Notes under the pieces: model-generated | The model's input: only the letters and a program-made list of their open reading frames with translations | Database searches by the model: none | Told to the model about the DNA's origin: nothing | Translations under genes and position numbers: made by a program | Part shown: piece by piece, positions 8,825 to 19,889 of the stretch | Position numbering within the stretch: the first letter of the stretch is position 1 | How the letters are laid out: every line of letters begins with the position of its first letter | From: Candidatus Coprousia avicola | GTDB lineage: Bacteria > Actinomycetota > Coriobacteriia > Coriobacteriales > Coriobacteriaceae | Direction of reading: 5' to 3' | Assembly (NCBI GenBank): GCA_018715125.1 | Contig: DVMF01000022.1 | Coordinates: 1-39,060 of the forward strand | DNA: 39,060 nucleotides

Positions 8825-9472
8825 ATGGAGGTCTTCAACGCAACCAACCTCTCGTTCATCCTGAGCGGTTTTTGGCTCACCATCCGCATCTCGGCGCTCG
8901 CCATCGTGTTCTCGGTTATCTTTGGCACGATCCTCGCCATGATCAAGCAGTATTGCCGCGGCAAGCTCTCTATCTTCCGCTGGCTCGCGACTGCCTACAT
9001 CGAGCTCTTCCGCTGCACGCCCAACCTGCTGTGGATCTTGTTCATCTACTTCACCATGCGTGCGACCAACTTTGTGGTCTCCGTCGTGGCGTTTACGATT
9101 TTCACCTCCGCCGTGGTGGCCGAGATCGTGCGCGGCGGCTTCAACTCCATCCCCAAGAGCCAGTTTGAGGCGGCGCAGAGCCAGGGGTTCGGCTTCTTCA
9201 GCACCATGCGCCTCATCATCTTGCCGCAGACGTTCAAGACCATCATCCCCGCGCTCTTCAGCCAGTGCACGACGGTCATCAAGGACTCCTCGTACCTGGC
9301 GAGCATCAGCGTGATGGAGCTCATGTTCAACACGCGTGTCGTGATGGCGCAGATCCCCAGCCTCGACGAGAAGCTCCTCATGTACGGTCTCGTCTTCTTG
9401 CTGTACTTTGCGCTCAACTTTGGTATCTCGCTTATCGTGCGCGCATACCAGCGCCGCGTGGTTGCTGCCTAG
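8825..9472 (+). CDS. Amino acid ABC transporter permease (HisM/GlnP family), second
   Basis: The 215-residue membrane protein has the same architecture as the preceding permease: an N-terminal transmembrane helix, the segment AYIELFRCTPNLLWILFIYF, and the coupling loop FEAAQSQGFGFFSTMRLIILPQ. It starts three bases after the first permease stop, with the ribosome site GGAGGCAT overlapping the end of that gene. It is shorter than its partner, lacking the long basic tail. Together with the ATPase and the lipoprotein it completes an importer. Confidence 0.95.
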   Translation: MEVFNATNLSFILSGFWLTIRISALAIVFSVIFGTILAMIKQYCRGKLSIFRWLATAYIELFRCTPNLLWILFIYFTMRATNFVVSVVAFTIFTSAVVAEIVRGGFNSIPKSQFEAAQSQGFGFFSTMRLIILPQTFKTIIPALFSQCTTVIKDSSYLASISVMELMFNTRVVMAQIPSLDEKLLMYGLVFLLYFALNFGISLIVRAYQRRVVAA

Positions 9473-9503
9473 CCGCAGCTGCCAAGATGTAAGGGAGGCA
9501 GCT

Positions 9504-10259
9504 ATGCCGTTCATTCCGTTCATCACCCGTCAGAAAGCTGTGTTGGAGAAGCGGGCCGCGGCACACGACGTGGACCGCGCCGGGCAGCCGGTGGTGATCA
9601 CCATTGCGCGCGACTTTGGCGCTGAGGGGCACGAGATCGGCAAAATGCTCTCTGCCGAGCTCGGCATTCCGCTGTACGACAAAGAGGTCTTGGTGCGCGC
9701 GAGCCAGCGCGCCGGCGAGTCCGTCGACAAGATCGCGCAGTACGACGAGCAGCTCGCTGCCGAGTTTACGGCGTTTCTGCCGGACCGTGTGGACTCGCGC
9801 ACCCTTGCCGATAAGCTGTTTGAGCAGATGGCCCAGGTCATTTTGGACCTCGGATCAACGGAGAGCTGCATTATCGAGGGCCGTCTTTCCGATTACATCC
9901 TGCGCCACAACCCCAATCACATCGCGGTGCTCGTAACCGCACCGGTTGAGGATCGCATCAAGATCGTGAGCGATAAGCGCGGTCTCACCCGGCAGCAGGG
10001 TGCCCGCCTGGTGAAGCGCATGCAGCGTTTCCGCGAGGACTTTTACAAGCGGTACTCTGCGGGCAAGTGGCGTATGGACAGCGGCAAGGACCTTGTGGTC
10101 AACCGCGCCAAGCTCGGCCGCGAGGGCTGCATGGAGGTCATCGCAGCAGCGTATCGCGCCAAACTGCACGAGCTCGGCATCTGCGAGGAGGCCGCCGCTC
10201 GCGCTGCTGAGGAGGCCGAGGCGGCGCGTCCGCTGCACGTGCCGGCGACGGTGGAGTAG
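9504..10259 (+). CDS. Cytidylate kinase-like family protein
   Basis: The 251-residue protein matches the cytidylate-kinase-like family (Pfam Cytidylate_kin2), P-loop NTPases of uncertain substrate. The N-terminal nucleotide-binding region is VVITIARDFGAEGHEIGKML (30-49), followed by the family-typical IPLYDKEVL. This glycine-rich loop lacks the usual GKS/T of a classical Walker A, as expected for this family. ESCIIEGRLSDYIL and VTAPVEDRIKIV are further landmarks. It begins 31 bases after the second permease with a good GGGAGG site, so it may share the ABC operon transcript, but a link to amino acid uptake is not shown. A very long hairpin terminator follows. Confidence 0.85.
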   Translation: MPFIPFITRQKAVLEKRAAAHDVDRAGQPVVITIARDFGAEGHEIGKMLSAELGIPLYDKEVLVRASQRAGESVDKIAQYDEQLAAEFTAFLPDRVDSRTLADKLFEQMAQVILDLGSTESCIIEGRLSDYILRHNPNHIAVLVTAPVEDRIKIVSDKRGLTRQQGARLVKRMQRFREDFYKRYSAGKWRMDSGKDLVVNRAKLGREGCMEVIAAAYRAKLHELGICEEAAARAAEEAEAARPLHVPATVE

Positions 10260-10342
10260 GCGCACTTCGGCCGAACGTTCCGGTGCCTGCAGGCCCGCCT
10301 TCGAAAACGGCGCACTCACACTCCTCGAGGTTCTAAACCAAC

Positions 10343-10417
10343 GCTCCCGAGTGCTTTTCTTCCGTTCTGAGTCCCGCAATACGGGTTAGATGGAAGAAAA
10401 GCACTCGGGAGCTTTTT
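10343..10417 (+). terminator. Very long perfect hairpin terminator between convergent genes
   Basis: Two 21-base arms, 10343-10363 and 10392-10412, are perfect reverse complements. The 28-base loop contains a small inner stem CCCG/CGGG. Five Ts follow on the plus strand (10413-10417), so it should stop transcription of the 9504 gene. On the minus strand the T content after the stem is weak (GTTGGTTT), so it may act only partly for the opposing bgl operon. Confidence 0.85.
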
Positions 10418-10448
10418 GCTTGGTAGCTCTCTTGGTTGAGGAAAGTTA

Positions 10449-11882
<1,434 letters not shown>

Positions 11883-11985
11883 TCAGTGACCCGTTGCGCA
11901 CGGGGATGCGGGAGCGGGTCCACGGCGGCGCACGGCCTCGGATGAGCCGCGCGCCGCAAGAACGATGTATCGATTCAGGTTCAAA

Positions 11986-13485
<1,500 letters not shown>

Positions 13486-13493
13486 CTACGCGC

Positions 13494-13522
13494 GGGGCAG
13501 AGGATTTGTGGTCATCTGCCCC
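13494..13522 (-). other. Intercistronic hairpin between EIIBC and bglA
   Basis: On the minus strand GGGGCAG and CTGCCCC pair perfectly across a 15-base loop, with no T-run behind them. It may be a processing or stability element within the operon mRNA. Confidence 0.4.
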
Positions 13523-13550
13523 ACGTGCACAGCAAAGGAATGCATGGGGT

Positions 13551-14939
13551 CTACGCTTCGGCGACCTCAGGCTTGTAGAGGATATACGTGGCGATAAAGG
13601 TGACCACGACACCCACGGCGATGCCGGCGACCATCCAGATGAGGTTGGAGATGTCGCCGCCCAAGAATATGGGTAGGCCGCCGATGAGGCCGGCGGAACC
13701 GGTGATGGCGTGCGCCGCTGCCCCACCGAAGCCGGCGACGAGGGCGCCGCAGAAGCTGCCGATCATCGCGCCGTACATAGGGGTCTTGAAGCGCAGGTTG
13801 ATGCCGAACATGCCCGGCTCGGTCACGCCGCCCACCATAGCAGTGATGGCGCACGAGGCGGCAGTCGAGCGAATCTGCTTGTTCTTGGTCTTAAGTGCCA
13901 CCGCGGCGCAGGCGGCGCCCTGGTCGATATTGGAGATGATCATGCCGGGCAGCACGATGAACTCGGCACCGGTAGCCAGCGCGTCAAGCATGTAGGGCAT
14001 GAGCGAGGAGTGCATGCCGGTCATAACTACCCACGGGCAGATGCAGGCGAACACGGCGACGCCAAAGAAGCCGGTGGTGTTGTAGAGCCACAGGATGGCC
14101 TGCGAGAGGTACGTACCGAGGAAGCTGCCGAGCGGCGCCAACACGCACAGCGTCAGCGGCACCATCACCACGAGGGTGAAGAACGGCTCGGTGATGGAGC
14201 GAACGGAATCCGGCGAGGTGCGCGCGAAGAAGCGCTGCACCGGCGCCATAACGGCCACGGCCAAGATCGCCGGGATGACGCTCGAGGAGTACGTGGCGGC
14301 GTAGATGGGCAGCCCGAAGATATTGAGCGCCTGCCCACCGCTTACCGCAGCGACAAAGTTGGGGTGGATGAGCATGGCGCCCAGCAGCATGCCGAGGCCC
14401 TGGCTCGCACCGAACTTCTTGGCGGCCATCGCACCGATAAACACCGGCAGGAAGTAGAAGCCGGCGTCGCCCACAAAGTTGAGCACCACATAGGTGGGCA
14501 TCTCGGGCGTGAGGAGGCCAAACTGCTCGAGCAGAAGCAGAACGATCTTCACAAAGCCGGCGCCGATGAGCACGTCGATAAGCGGCGTGATGGAGCCGGA
14601 GATGGCGTCGAAGATGGTGTTGATGGAGAACTTCTTCTTGGGCGCGTCACCCATGTCCTCGGCCACGGCGTCCTGCTTGGCGAGCCCGGTCTTCTCGGCA
14701 ATGAGGTTGTAGGCATCGCCCACGGCCTGGCCGATGATGATCTGAAGCTGGTCGCCCACCCACTGGCAACCCATGACGCCCTCGATCTTCTCGATCTCCT
14801 TGTCCTGCACGATGCTCTTGTCCTTCACGTTGAAGCGCAGGCGCGTTACGCAGTGGGTGAAGAAGCTGATGTTGTCCTTGCCGCCGAGGTACTCGACCAC
14901 ATGATCGGCCAGCGCGGCATAGCGCTCTTTTTTAGCCAT
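13551..14939 (-). CDS. bglP: PTS beta-glucoside-specific transporter subunit EIIBC
   Basis: The 462-residue protein imports and phosphorylates beta-glucosides. The N-terminal EIIB domain (about 1-90) has the phosphorylation cysteine in FTHCVTRLRF. A linker with KKKFS leads to the EIIC membrane domain (about 105-450), including MTGMHSSLMPYMLDALA and the GGVTEPGMFGINLRFKTPMYGAMIG loop that takes part in sugar binding. There is no C-terminal EIIA domain, unlike BglF of E. coli, so a separate glucose-type EIIA must supply phosphate; the EIIA at 3250 is of a different family. The ATG at 14939 is preferred because GAAAGG lies nine bases before it; a start three codons earlier would abut that site. 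It lies 61 bases after licT. Confidence 0.96.
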   Translation of the reverse strand: MAKKERYAALADHVVEYLGGKDNISFFTHCVTRLRFNVKDKSIVQDKEIEKIEGVMGCQWVGDQLQIIIGQAVGDAYNLIAEKTGLAKQDAVAEDMGDAPKKKFSINTIFDAISGSITPLIDVLIGAGFVKIVLLLLEQFGLLTPEMPTYVVLNFVGDAGFYFLPVFIGAMAAKKFGASQGLGMLLGAMLIHPNFVAAVSGGQALNIFGLPIYAATYSSSVIPAILAVAVMAPVQRFFARTSPDSVRSITEPFFTLVVMVPLTLCVLAPLGSFLGTYLSQAILWLYNTTGFFGVAVFACICPWVVMTGMHSSLMPYMLDALATGAEFIVLPGMIISNIDQGAACAAVALKTKNKQIRSTAASCAITAMVGGVTEPGMFGINLRFKTPMYGAMIGSFCGALVAGFGGAAAHAITGSAGLIGGLPIFLGGDISNLIWMVAGIAVGVVVTFIATYILYKPEVAEA

Positions 14940-15000
14940 GTCAGGCATCCTTTCGTGTTCGCGGTTGGGCGGGCGGCGACGGGATCCGCGGTGGGGCGTC

Positions 15001-15858
15001 CTAATGTCGCCGCTCGGCCCCGCCCGCGCCTTTGATGCAGATTCTGCTCACATGAATCACCAGATAGAGCTTCTCGTCAGGCGAGAGCTCGGCACCCTCC
15101 CATTCATGGGCGATGTGCTGCGCAATCTTCTCGACGCACGCGACGCCCTCGGGGTAGCGCTCCTCGATGCCGCGGAAGCCCTCTACCACCGAGCTGTCGA
15201 GCGCGGTGCCGGCATGCAGACGCTCGAATAGATAGCGCATGTGCGTCGCGTAGCGCGAGAAGGCAAACGAGCTGCGGTCGACTTGAACTCCAAAGAAGTC
15301 CTCGACAAGCTCGGTGACGTCCTCGAGCATGTCCTCATCGGCTCGCTGTCGCGCGCTCTCCTCGGCGCTAGTTGCCTCGGCGCGCGCGTTCACGATATTC
15401 ATAGCGATGCCCGTTGCCTCGTCATTGGGAAGGCCCACGTTGAAGGTACGACGGACACGGCGCAGGATATGCCGTGCAAGCCGATACTCATCGGGATAGG
15501 TCTGCTCGACGTCGTAGACGAGTGGCATGCGCACATGAATGTTTTGCTCAGCGCGCTTGATGGCAAACGCAAGGTGATCCGCCAAGATGAAGGCAAAGTT
15601 GGGGCTGAGCGCGTACGAGATCTCGGAACGGACGTAATCGGCACTGGCGATGGCGAAATCAAGTACCGGCTGCGGTAAGTCGTTGATCGCCGAGAGAAAG
15701 CGTGCGTCTACGTTGTAGAACGTGCGCTCTACGTCGGCGAGTGCCAGATCGCGCGGGAGCTGGCCAAAACCGATGCCCTTGCCCATGGCAAGGAGCTCGT
15801 TGCCGGCGTCGTCCTCGCAAACCGCCACGTTGTTGTTGATACGGCGAATAGCTCTCAT
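15001..15858 (-). CDS. licT: BglG/LicT-family transcriptional antiterminator
   Basis: The 285-residue RNA-binding regulator has an N-terminal CAT domain (1-55, MRAIRRINNNVAVCEDDAGNE and GKGIGFGQ) and two PTS regulation domains, PRD1 with LADHLAFAIKR and PRD2 with YATHMRYLFERL and DEKLYLVIHVSRI. Histidines in the PRDs are the usual phosphorylation sites by which the PTS reports sugar supply. The active dimer binds a RAT hairpin and blocks a terminator. Two RAT-like sites and an overlapping terminator lie in its own leader, so it should autoregulate the operon licT-EIIBC-bgl-bgl. A strong GGAAAGGGGGG site precedes the ATG at 15858. Confidence 0.96.
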   Translation of the reverse strand: MRAIRRINNNVAVCEDDAGNELLAMGKGIGFGQLPRDLALADVERTFYNVDARFLSAINDLPQPVLDFAIASADYVRSEISYALSPNFAFILADHLAFAIKRAEQNIHVRMPLVYDVEQTYPDEYRLARHILRRVRRTFNVGLPNDEATGIAMNIVNARAEATSAEESARQRADEDMLEDVTELVEDFFGVQVDRSSFAFSRYATHMRYLFERLHAGTALDSSVVEGFRGIEERYPEGVACVEKIAQHIAHEWEGAELSPDEKLYLVIHVSRICIKGAGGAERRH

Positions 15859-15925
15859 GCGTCCCCCCTTTCCTCATCCTGGGGCACAGCCCGTCCGCAT
15901 GCGTTTCGTACGATCGATTGAAACG

Positions 15926-15991
15926 AAAAAACTCTCTAAAGCAAACGAACCCGCGCTGTCGTAGCGCTGGTTCGGTCATGCCTCAGAGAGT
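15926..15991 (-). terminator. Leader terminator controlled by LicT
   Basis: On the minus strand ACTCTCTGAGGC (complement of 15980-15991) pairs with GCTTTAGAGAGT (15931-15942), 12 bp with two G-U pairs, and six Ts follow. Inside sits a second hairpin, CGAACC-a-GCGCT paired with AGCGC-g-GGTTCG, itself followed by TTTGCTTT. The 5' arm of the outer stem is part of the proximal RAT, so RAT formation and termination exclude each other. Confidence 0.8.
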
Positions 15992-15999
15992 AACATTCC
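15974..15999 (-). promoter_or_regulatory. RAT antiterminator site, promoter-distal
   Basis: The minus strand reads GGAATGTTAC, a six-base centre and GGCATGACC. This fits the ribonucleic antiterminator pattern bound by LicT/SacT/BglG proteins (GGATTGTTAC...GGCAAAACC). It overlaps the 5' arm of the leader terminator, the arrangement required for antitermination. Confidence 0.8.
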
Positions 16000-16029
16000 G
16001 GATGGGTTATGCGATTGTGAACAGGTACC

Positions 16030-16054
16030 GGTCATGCCCCGTGGGTAACATTCC
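16030..16054 (-). promoter_or_regulatory. RAT-like antiterminator site, promoter-proximal
   Basis: The minus strand reads GGAATGTTAC, CCACG and GGGCATGACC, a second RAT-like element 55 bases upstream of the first and only a few bases from the predicted transcription start. ATGCCCC just upstream can pair with its GGGGCAT, which would compete with RAT folding. Confidence 0.65.
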
Positions 16055-16064
16055 AGCAAGGGGC

Positions 16065-16094
16065 ATCATAGATAACCAACCACCGTAAGTTCAA
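16065..16094 (-). promoter_or_regulatory. Promoter of the licT beta-glucoside operon
   Basis: On the minus strand TTGAAC (16089-16094), an 18-base spacer and TATGAT (16065-16070) form a good sigma-70-type promoter. It points into the RAT sites and licT, with initiation near 16058. Confidence 0.7.
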
Positions 16095-16287
16095 CGCACA
16101 ACCGCACATGATGTCGTGAATGGATGCATATCACCGGTAAGCGGTCGTCCGCTGGAAGCGTTGGTGCGTCGGATCTGTCTGTACGCGAATGGCGCATCTG
16201 CGCGCCCGCCCGGTGCGACAAGCCCTCGAAAAAGCCACGCTTGCGGTCGATTGGAGCGTCCGGCCTGACCGCGAGCGTGACTTTTTC

Positions 16288-16330
16288 AAAAAGTGGGGCG
16301 GCGGGAACCGCGATATGGTTCCCGCCGCCC
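16288..16330 (-). terminator. Rho-independent terminator after nfnB
   Basis: A perfect 14-bp GC-rich stem (GGGCGGCGGGAACC with its complement; plus-strand arms 16296-16309 and 16317-16330) has a 7-base loop. It is followed on the minus strand by CAC and five Ts. It ends the nfnAB transcript. The rest of 16095-16287 shows no gene I can support. Confidence 0.9.
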
Positions 16331-16384
16331 GAGTTGTTTGCAGGTGATGCTCCCTATGGGCCCATCGATGGGGCCTGCTGGCGC

Positions 16385-17818
16385 TTACGCTCCCAAAATC
16401 GTCTTCGCAATCGAGTGGGCAGCCGTCTTGCCGGCGCCCATGGCGAGAATGACGGTCGCGGCGCCGGTGACGATGTCGCCGCCCGCCCAGACGCGCGGGT
16501 TGCTCGTCCGGCCCTCCTCGTCGGTATCGATGTAGCCCCACTTGTTGGCTTCGACGCCGGAGGCGGGGGAGGCGAAGGGGTTCGCCTTGGTGCCGATGGC
16601 GGTGATGGCGACGTCGCAGGGGATCTCGTGCATCACGCCCTCAACGGGAACAGGGCGACGGCGGCCGGAGTCATCGGGTTCGCCGAGCTCCATCTGCTGC
16701 AGGCGAATGCCGTTCACAAAGCCGTCCTCGCCCGCCGTGAACTCGATGGGGCTCACCAGCTCGAGGATCTCGACACCCTCCTCCTTGGCGTGATGGATCT
16801 CGGCGCGGCGCGCGGGCATTTCGGCCTCGGTGCGGCGGTAGGCGAGCGTAACCTTCTCGGCACCCAGGCGCAGAGCGGTACGTGCGGCGTCCATGGCCAC
16901 GTTGCCGCCGCCAAACACCACCACGTTCTTGCCGTGGCGGATGGGCGTATCGTAGGCGGGGAACTCGTAGGCCTTCATAAGGTTCACGCGCGTGAGGTAC
17001 TCGTTGGCGCAGTACACGCCGGGCAGGTTCTCGCCCGGAACGTTGAGGAAGCGCGGCAGGCCGGCGCCCACGGCGAGGTAGAGCGCATCAAAGCCCTCCT
17101 CCTCAAACAGCTCCTCGGCGGTAAAGAGACGCCCGGCAACGGCGTTGTACTCAAAGTGCACGCCGAGCTGCTCGAGGCCGTCGATCTCGCGCTTGACGAT
17201 GTCCTTGGGCAGGCGGAACTCGGGGATGCCGTAGGTGAGCACGCCGCCGCCCGTGAAGAAGGCCTCGAACACGGTGACGTCGAAGCCTTCGCGCGCAAGC
17301 TCGCCGGCACAGGCGATGCCGGAGGGGCCGGAGCCCACGATGGCGACCTTATGACCATTCTTGGGTTTGCAGACGGGCGCGGTGCCCACCTCGTCGGCCA
17401 TATCGCCGAGCATGCGCTCGAGCTGGCCGATGGCGACGGGCTCGCCCTTCTTGCCGAGGATGCACTTGCCCTCGCACTGGTTCTCCTGCGGGCATACGCG
17501 GCCGCAGACGGAGGGGAGCAGGTTGTCGCGCTTGATGGTGTCGAGCGCGCCGGCCCAATCCTCGTCGCGAATCTTGGCGATGAACTCGGGGATGTGCACG
17601 CCTACCGGGCAACCCTCCATGCAGAGAGGCTTTTTGCAGTCGAGGCAGCGGTTGGCCTCGAGCAGGGCGTCGGCCTTGGTGTAGCCGGTGTCGACCGGAC
17701 GGAAATCGCAGGCGCGCTCGGCAGCGGGCTCCTCGTTGGCCGGCGTACGCGGCGCCTTGAGGTTGGGACGGTACTTCTTGGGCTCGGCGGCAGCGCCGGG
17801 AGTGGTTACTTGTGGCAT
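16385..17818 (-). CDS. nfnB: NfnB/GltA-type NADPH-binding flavoprotein subunit
   Basis: The 477-residue protein belongs to the glutamate synthase small-subunit family. It has an N-terminal iron-sulfur domain with CLDCKKPLCMEGCP and CGRVCPQENQCEGKC (two [4Fe-4S] clusters), an FAD-binding glycine motif VAIVGSGPSGIACAGEL, an NADPH-binding motif VVVFGGGNVAMDAARTA, and the terminal flavin segment VWAGGDIVTGAATVILAMGAG. No glutamate synthase large subunit is nearby and an NfnA-type gene lies directly upstream, so the pair is best read as NfnAB, the electron-bifurcating NADH-dependent ferredoxin:NADP oxidoreductase. GGAGG lies before the ATG at 17818. The gene overlaps the end of nfnA by 13 bases, implying translational coupling. 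Confidence 0.93.
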   Translation of the reverse strand: MPQVTTPGAAAEPKKYRPNLKAPRTPANEEPAAERACDFRPVDTGYTKADALLEANRCLDCKKPLCMEGCPVGVHIPEFIAKIRDEDWAGALDTIKRDNLLPSVCGRVCPQENQCEGKCILGKKGEPVAIGQLERMLGDMADEVGTAPVCKPKNGHKVAIVGSGPSGIACAGELAREGFDVTVFEAFFTGGGVLTYGIPEFRLPKDIVKREIDGLEQLGVHFEYNAVAGRLFTAEELFEEEGFDALYLAVGAGLPRFLNVPGENLPGVYCANEYLTRVNLMKAYEFPAYDTPIRHGKNVVVFGGGNVAMDAARTALRLGAEKVTLAYRRTEAEMPARRAEIHHAKEEGVEILELVSPIEFTAGEDGFVNGIRLQQMELGEPDDSGRRRPVPVEGVMHEIPCDVAITAIGTKANPFASPASGVEANKWGYIDTDEEGRTSNPRVWAGGDIVTGAATVILAMGAGKTAAHSIAKTILGA

Positions 17819-18642
17819 GCGCAAGCCTCCTCAAGATGTGCGATAGAAGCGGCCTCTTCAGTTCGGTAGCTCGCCTGACGTGCGGCAAGATCGTTCCAGT
17901 CGACCTGCGTGGCGTCGAAGTCGGGGCCGTCGACGCAGGCGAACATGGTCTTGCCGCCCACCTCGACGCGGCAGCAGCCGCACATGCCCGTGCCGTCCAC
18001 CATGATGGGGTTCAGGCTCGCAACCACGGGGACGTTGTGCTTCTCGCAGGTGAGCGCAGAGAACTTCATCATCGGGACGGGGCCGACGCAGAAGACCTGA
18101 TCGACTTCTCCGGCCTCGCAGATGCGCTCGAGCGGTGCGGTCACCACGCCCTTCTCGCCGGCGCTGCCGTCGTCGGTCGTGATATAGAGGTGCTCAAGCG
18201 GCAGCGCCTCGAACTGCTCGGTGAGAATGAGGAGGTCAGCCGTGCGCGCACCCATGATGACCGAGACCTTCTTGCCCTGCTCGCAGAGCATGCGCGCGAC
18301 CGGGTAGGCGATGGCAAGTCCCACGCCGCCGCCGATGACGGTGACGCGGTCGCCCTGAATTTCGGTCGGGCAGCCGAGCGGACCGGTGACGTCGCGCAGG
18401 TAATCGCCTTCATTCATCTGCGAGAGGCAGCGGGTGGTCTTGCCCACCACCATAAAGATGAACTCGATCCAGCCCTCGTCGGGGTTCCAGTTGGCAAACG
18501 TAAACGGTACGCGCTCGCCGGTTTCGTCGGCGCGCACCATGAGAAACTGGCCGGCATGTGCCTTTTTGGCCATGCGCGGCGCGGCGACGCGGAACTCGAA
18601 GACCTTCTCCGAGAACTGCGTCTTCTTCAAGATTTGGTACAT
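17806..18642 (-). CDS. nfnA: NfnA-type ferredoxin-NADP reductase subunit (FAD and [2Fe-2S])
   Basis: The 278-residue protein has an N-terminal FAD-binding barrel (RVPFTFANW is the flavin motif region), a nucleotide-binding domain with VIGGGVGLAIAYPVARML, and a C-terminal [2Fe-2S] site MVDGTGMCGCCRVEVGG...FACVDGPDFD. This order matches the small subunit of NfnAB and the related dihydroorotate dehydrogenase electron-transfer subunit PyrK. The adjoining NfnB-type gene and absence of pyrD favour Nfn. The complex would exchange electrons between NADH, NADPH and ferredoxin in the cytoplasm, useful in a fermenter. The ATG at 18642 follows GAGAGGGG. A GATAAT -10-like element lies upstream, but no convincing -35. 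Confidence 0.92.
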   Translation of the reverse strand: MYQILKKTQFSEKVFEFRVAAPRMAKKAHAGQFLMVRADETGERVPFTFANWNPDEGWIEFIFMVVGKTTRCLSQMNEGDYLRDVTGPLGCPTEIQGDRVTVIGGGVGLAIAYPVARMLCEQGKKVSVIMGARTADLLILTEQFEALPLEHLYITTDDGSAGEKGVVTAPLERICEAGEVDQVFCVGPVPMMKFSALTCEKHNVPVVASLNPIMVDGTGMCGCCRVEVGGKTMFACVDGPDFDATQVDWNDLAARQASYRTEEAASIAHLEEACACHK

Positions 18643-18785
18643 AGGGCCCCTCTCTGTGCAGGCAATGCATTATCGAGTGTATACCCCGTAGCGGTCCCCG
18701 CATATGCCAATGCGCGGTTGTAACGAATCGGATGGACGTGAGAACGCTTGGGTTATGGCGTAGGGGGCGGGTGGTGTCCCTTGCG

Positions 18786-19415
18786 TTAGTGCTTGCCGTT
18801 TTGCGCGGCCCCGCCGTTCACGTGGTCGCGCGCAAAGACGACCCCGCGCACGAGTGCGAGCGCCGCGGCGTCGGCGGCGCGGGCGCAGGTCTCATCGAAT
18901 TCCTCGAGTTCTTTGGGACGGAACTGCTTGAGTACGAAATCCGCCACGGGCATCCTACCCGGCGGGTTACCTATCCCCACGCGGATGCGGCTGAAGTCGC
19001 GGCTTCCGAGCTTGTCGATGATGGAGCGCAGGCCGTTGTGCCCCGCGTGTCCGCCGCCGACCTTTACGCGCACGTCACCCTCGGGGATGTCGAGCTCGTC
19101 GTGGATGACGAGCACCTCCTCGGGACGTACCTTGTAGGTGGCGCAGAGCTTGGAGAGGGGACCACCGCTCGTGTTCATAAAGCTCTGGGGCTTGGCGAGC
19201 ACGACCTCGCGTTTGCCGCCCTCCTCGTCGGGGTCGTTAACCTTGATAACGGCCACCTCGGCGCCAAGCTGGTTTTTCCAGTACGAGACGCCTGCCTGGC
19301 GTGCAAGCTCGTCGATGGCGCGGAAGCCCGCATTGTGCCGCGTTGCCTCATATTCTTCTCCCGGGTTGCCGAGTCCGGCGACCATGCGTATCTTTCCCGG
19401 TTGCGCTGCTGCCAT
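18786..19415 (-). CDS. pth: Peptidyl-tRNA hydrolase
   Basis: The 209-residue enzyme releases tRNA from peptidyl-tRNAs that drop off ribosomes. Family motifs are MVAGLGNPGEEYEATRHNAGF with the catalytic histidine in TRHNAG, KPQSFMNTSGG, the catalytic aspartate in VIHDELDIPEG, GGGHAGHNGLRSI and RIRVGIGNPPG. The ATG at 19415 is chosen because GGAAGGAACCTC precedes it; the frame stays open for 24 further codons upstream without a better site. It lies 143 bases upstream of nfnA on the same strand, with no clear terminator between. Confidence 0.97.
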   Translation of the reverse strand: MAAAQPGKIRMVAGLGNPGEEYEATRHNAGFRAIDELARQAGVSYWKNQLGAEVAVIKVNDPDEEGGKREVVLAKPQSFMNTSGGPLSKLCATYKVRPEEVLVIHDELDIPEGDVRVKVGGGHAGHNGLRSIIDKLGSRDFSRIRVGIGNPPGRMPVADFVLKQFRPKELEEFDETCARAADAAALALVRGVVFARDHVNGGAAQNGKH

Positions 19416-19488
19416 GAGGTTCCTTCCCTCGTATATCAACTCTCTCAGTGAGACGTAGGCGCGTGGTGCGGGCGCCCTATCGTCCACG

Positions 19489-19565
19489 ATTTAGGACATT
19501 TTTACCTTCAAACGGACATTTTTGGACGTGATTTAGGACATGTCCGCCGAATGTCCTAAATGTCC
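19489..19565. repeat. Array of ATTTAGGACAT / GGACAT boxes
   Basis: ATTTAGGACAT occurs at 19489-19499 and 19531-19541 and, inverted, at 19551-19561. The last two form a perfect 11-bp inverted repeat with a 9-base spacer. Further half-sites are GGACAT at 19514-19519 and ATGTCC at 19560-19565. The direct GGACAT boxes are 20 and 22 bases apart, about two helix turns, as in operators bound by several dimers. The array lies just upstream of a decayed XRE-type gene and about 75 bases upstream of pth, which reads the other way. Confidence 0.6.
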
Positions 19566-19619
19566 CGTATGAGAATGCAGGATTACGGCACAAGGGCGGC
19601 TGGAACTCTTGCATCATAT

Positions 19620-19731
19620 TCAGGCATCATAACTATGCCGCTTGGAAAACGGCAACGGCAATCCGTCTGTTGCCACGCTCGCCAAGATTGCGCGCGGGCT
19701 CGGGAAGAGTCTTCGCATTAGCTTCGTGTAG
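19620..19731 (+). pseudogene. Decayed XRE/HigA-type helix-turn-helix gene remnant
   Basis: The codons up to the TAG at 19729-19731 read RLENGNGNPSVATLAKIARG and then LGKSLRISFV, the characteristic C-terminal end of small XRE-type antitoxins and regulators. Upstream the frame is closed by TAA at 19630-19632. A piece resembling the start of the recognition region (LASYSGI) lies in another frame, so the gene looks frameshifted and truncated. No toxin partner is visible. The rest of the 19416-19889 gap has no other gene I can support. Confidence 0.55.
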
Positions 19732-19825
19732 CCTCGCAAAGACAGACTAGATCGTATGGGGGCTGCCCCTGCGCCTCAATAACGAAGCGCTGGTCTTGTT
19801 CTGGAGGGTATGCGGCTCATATGAG

Positions 19826-19863
19826 AAAAGGGAGGCCGGGCACCACGTGGCACCTGGCCTCCC
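19826..19863 (-). terminator. Rho-independent terminator after prs
   Basis: GGGAGGCC (complement of 19856-19863) pairs with GGCCTCCC (19830-19837), and the intervening bases also pair around CACGTG. TTTTCTC follows on the minus strand. Confidence 0.85.
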
Positions 19864-19889
19864 TTGAATGAGGTTGGAATAAGCGAATC

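Noticed and set aside
16124-18723. Long plus-strand open frames opposite nfnB and nfnA
   Set aside because: Both are complements of clear flavoprotein genes, without ribosome sites or domain similarity.
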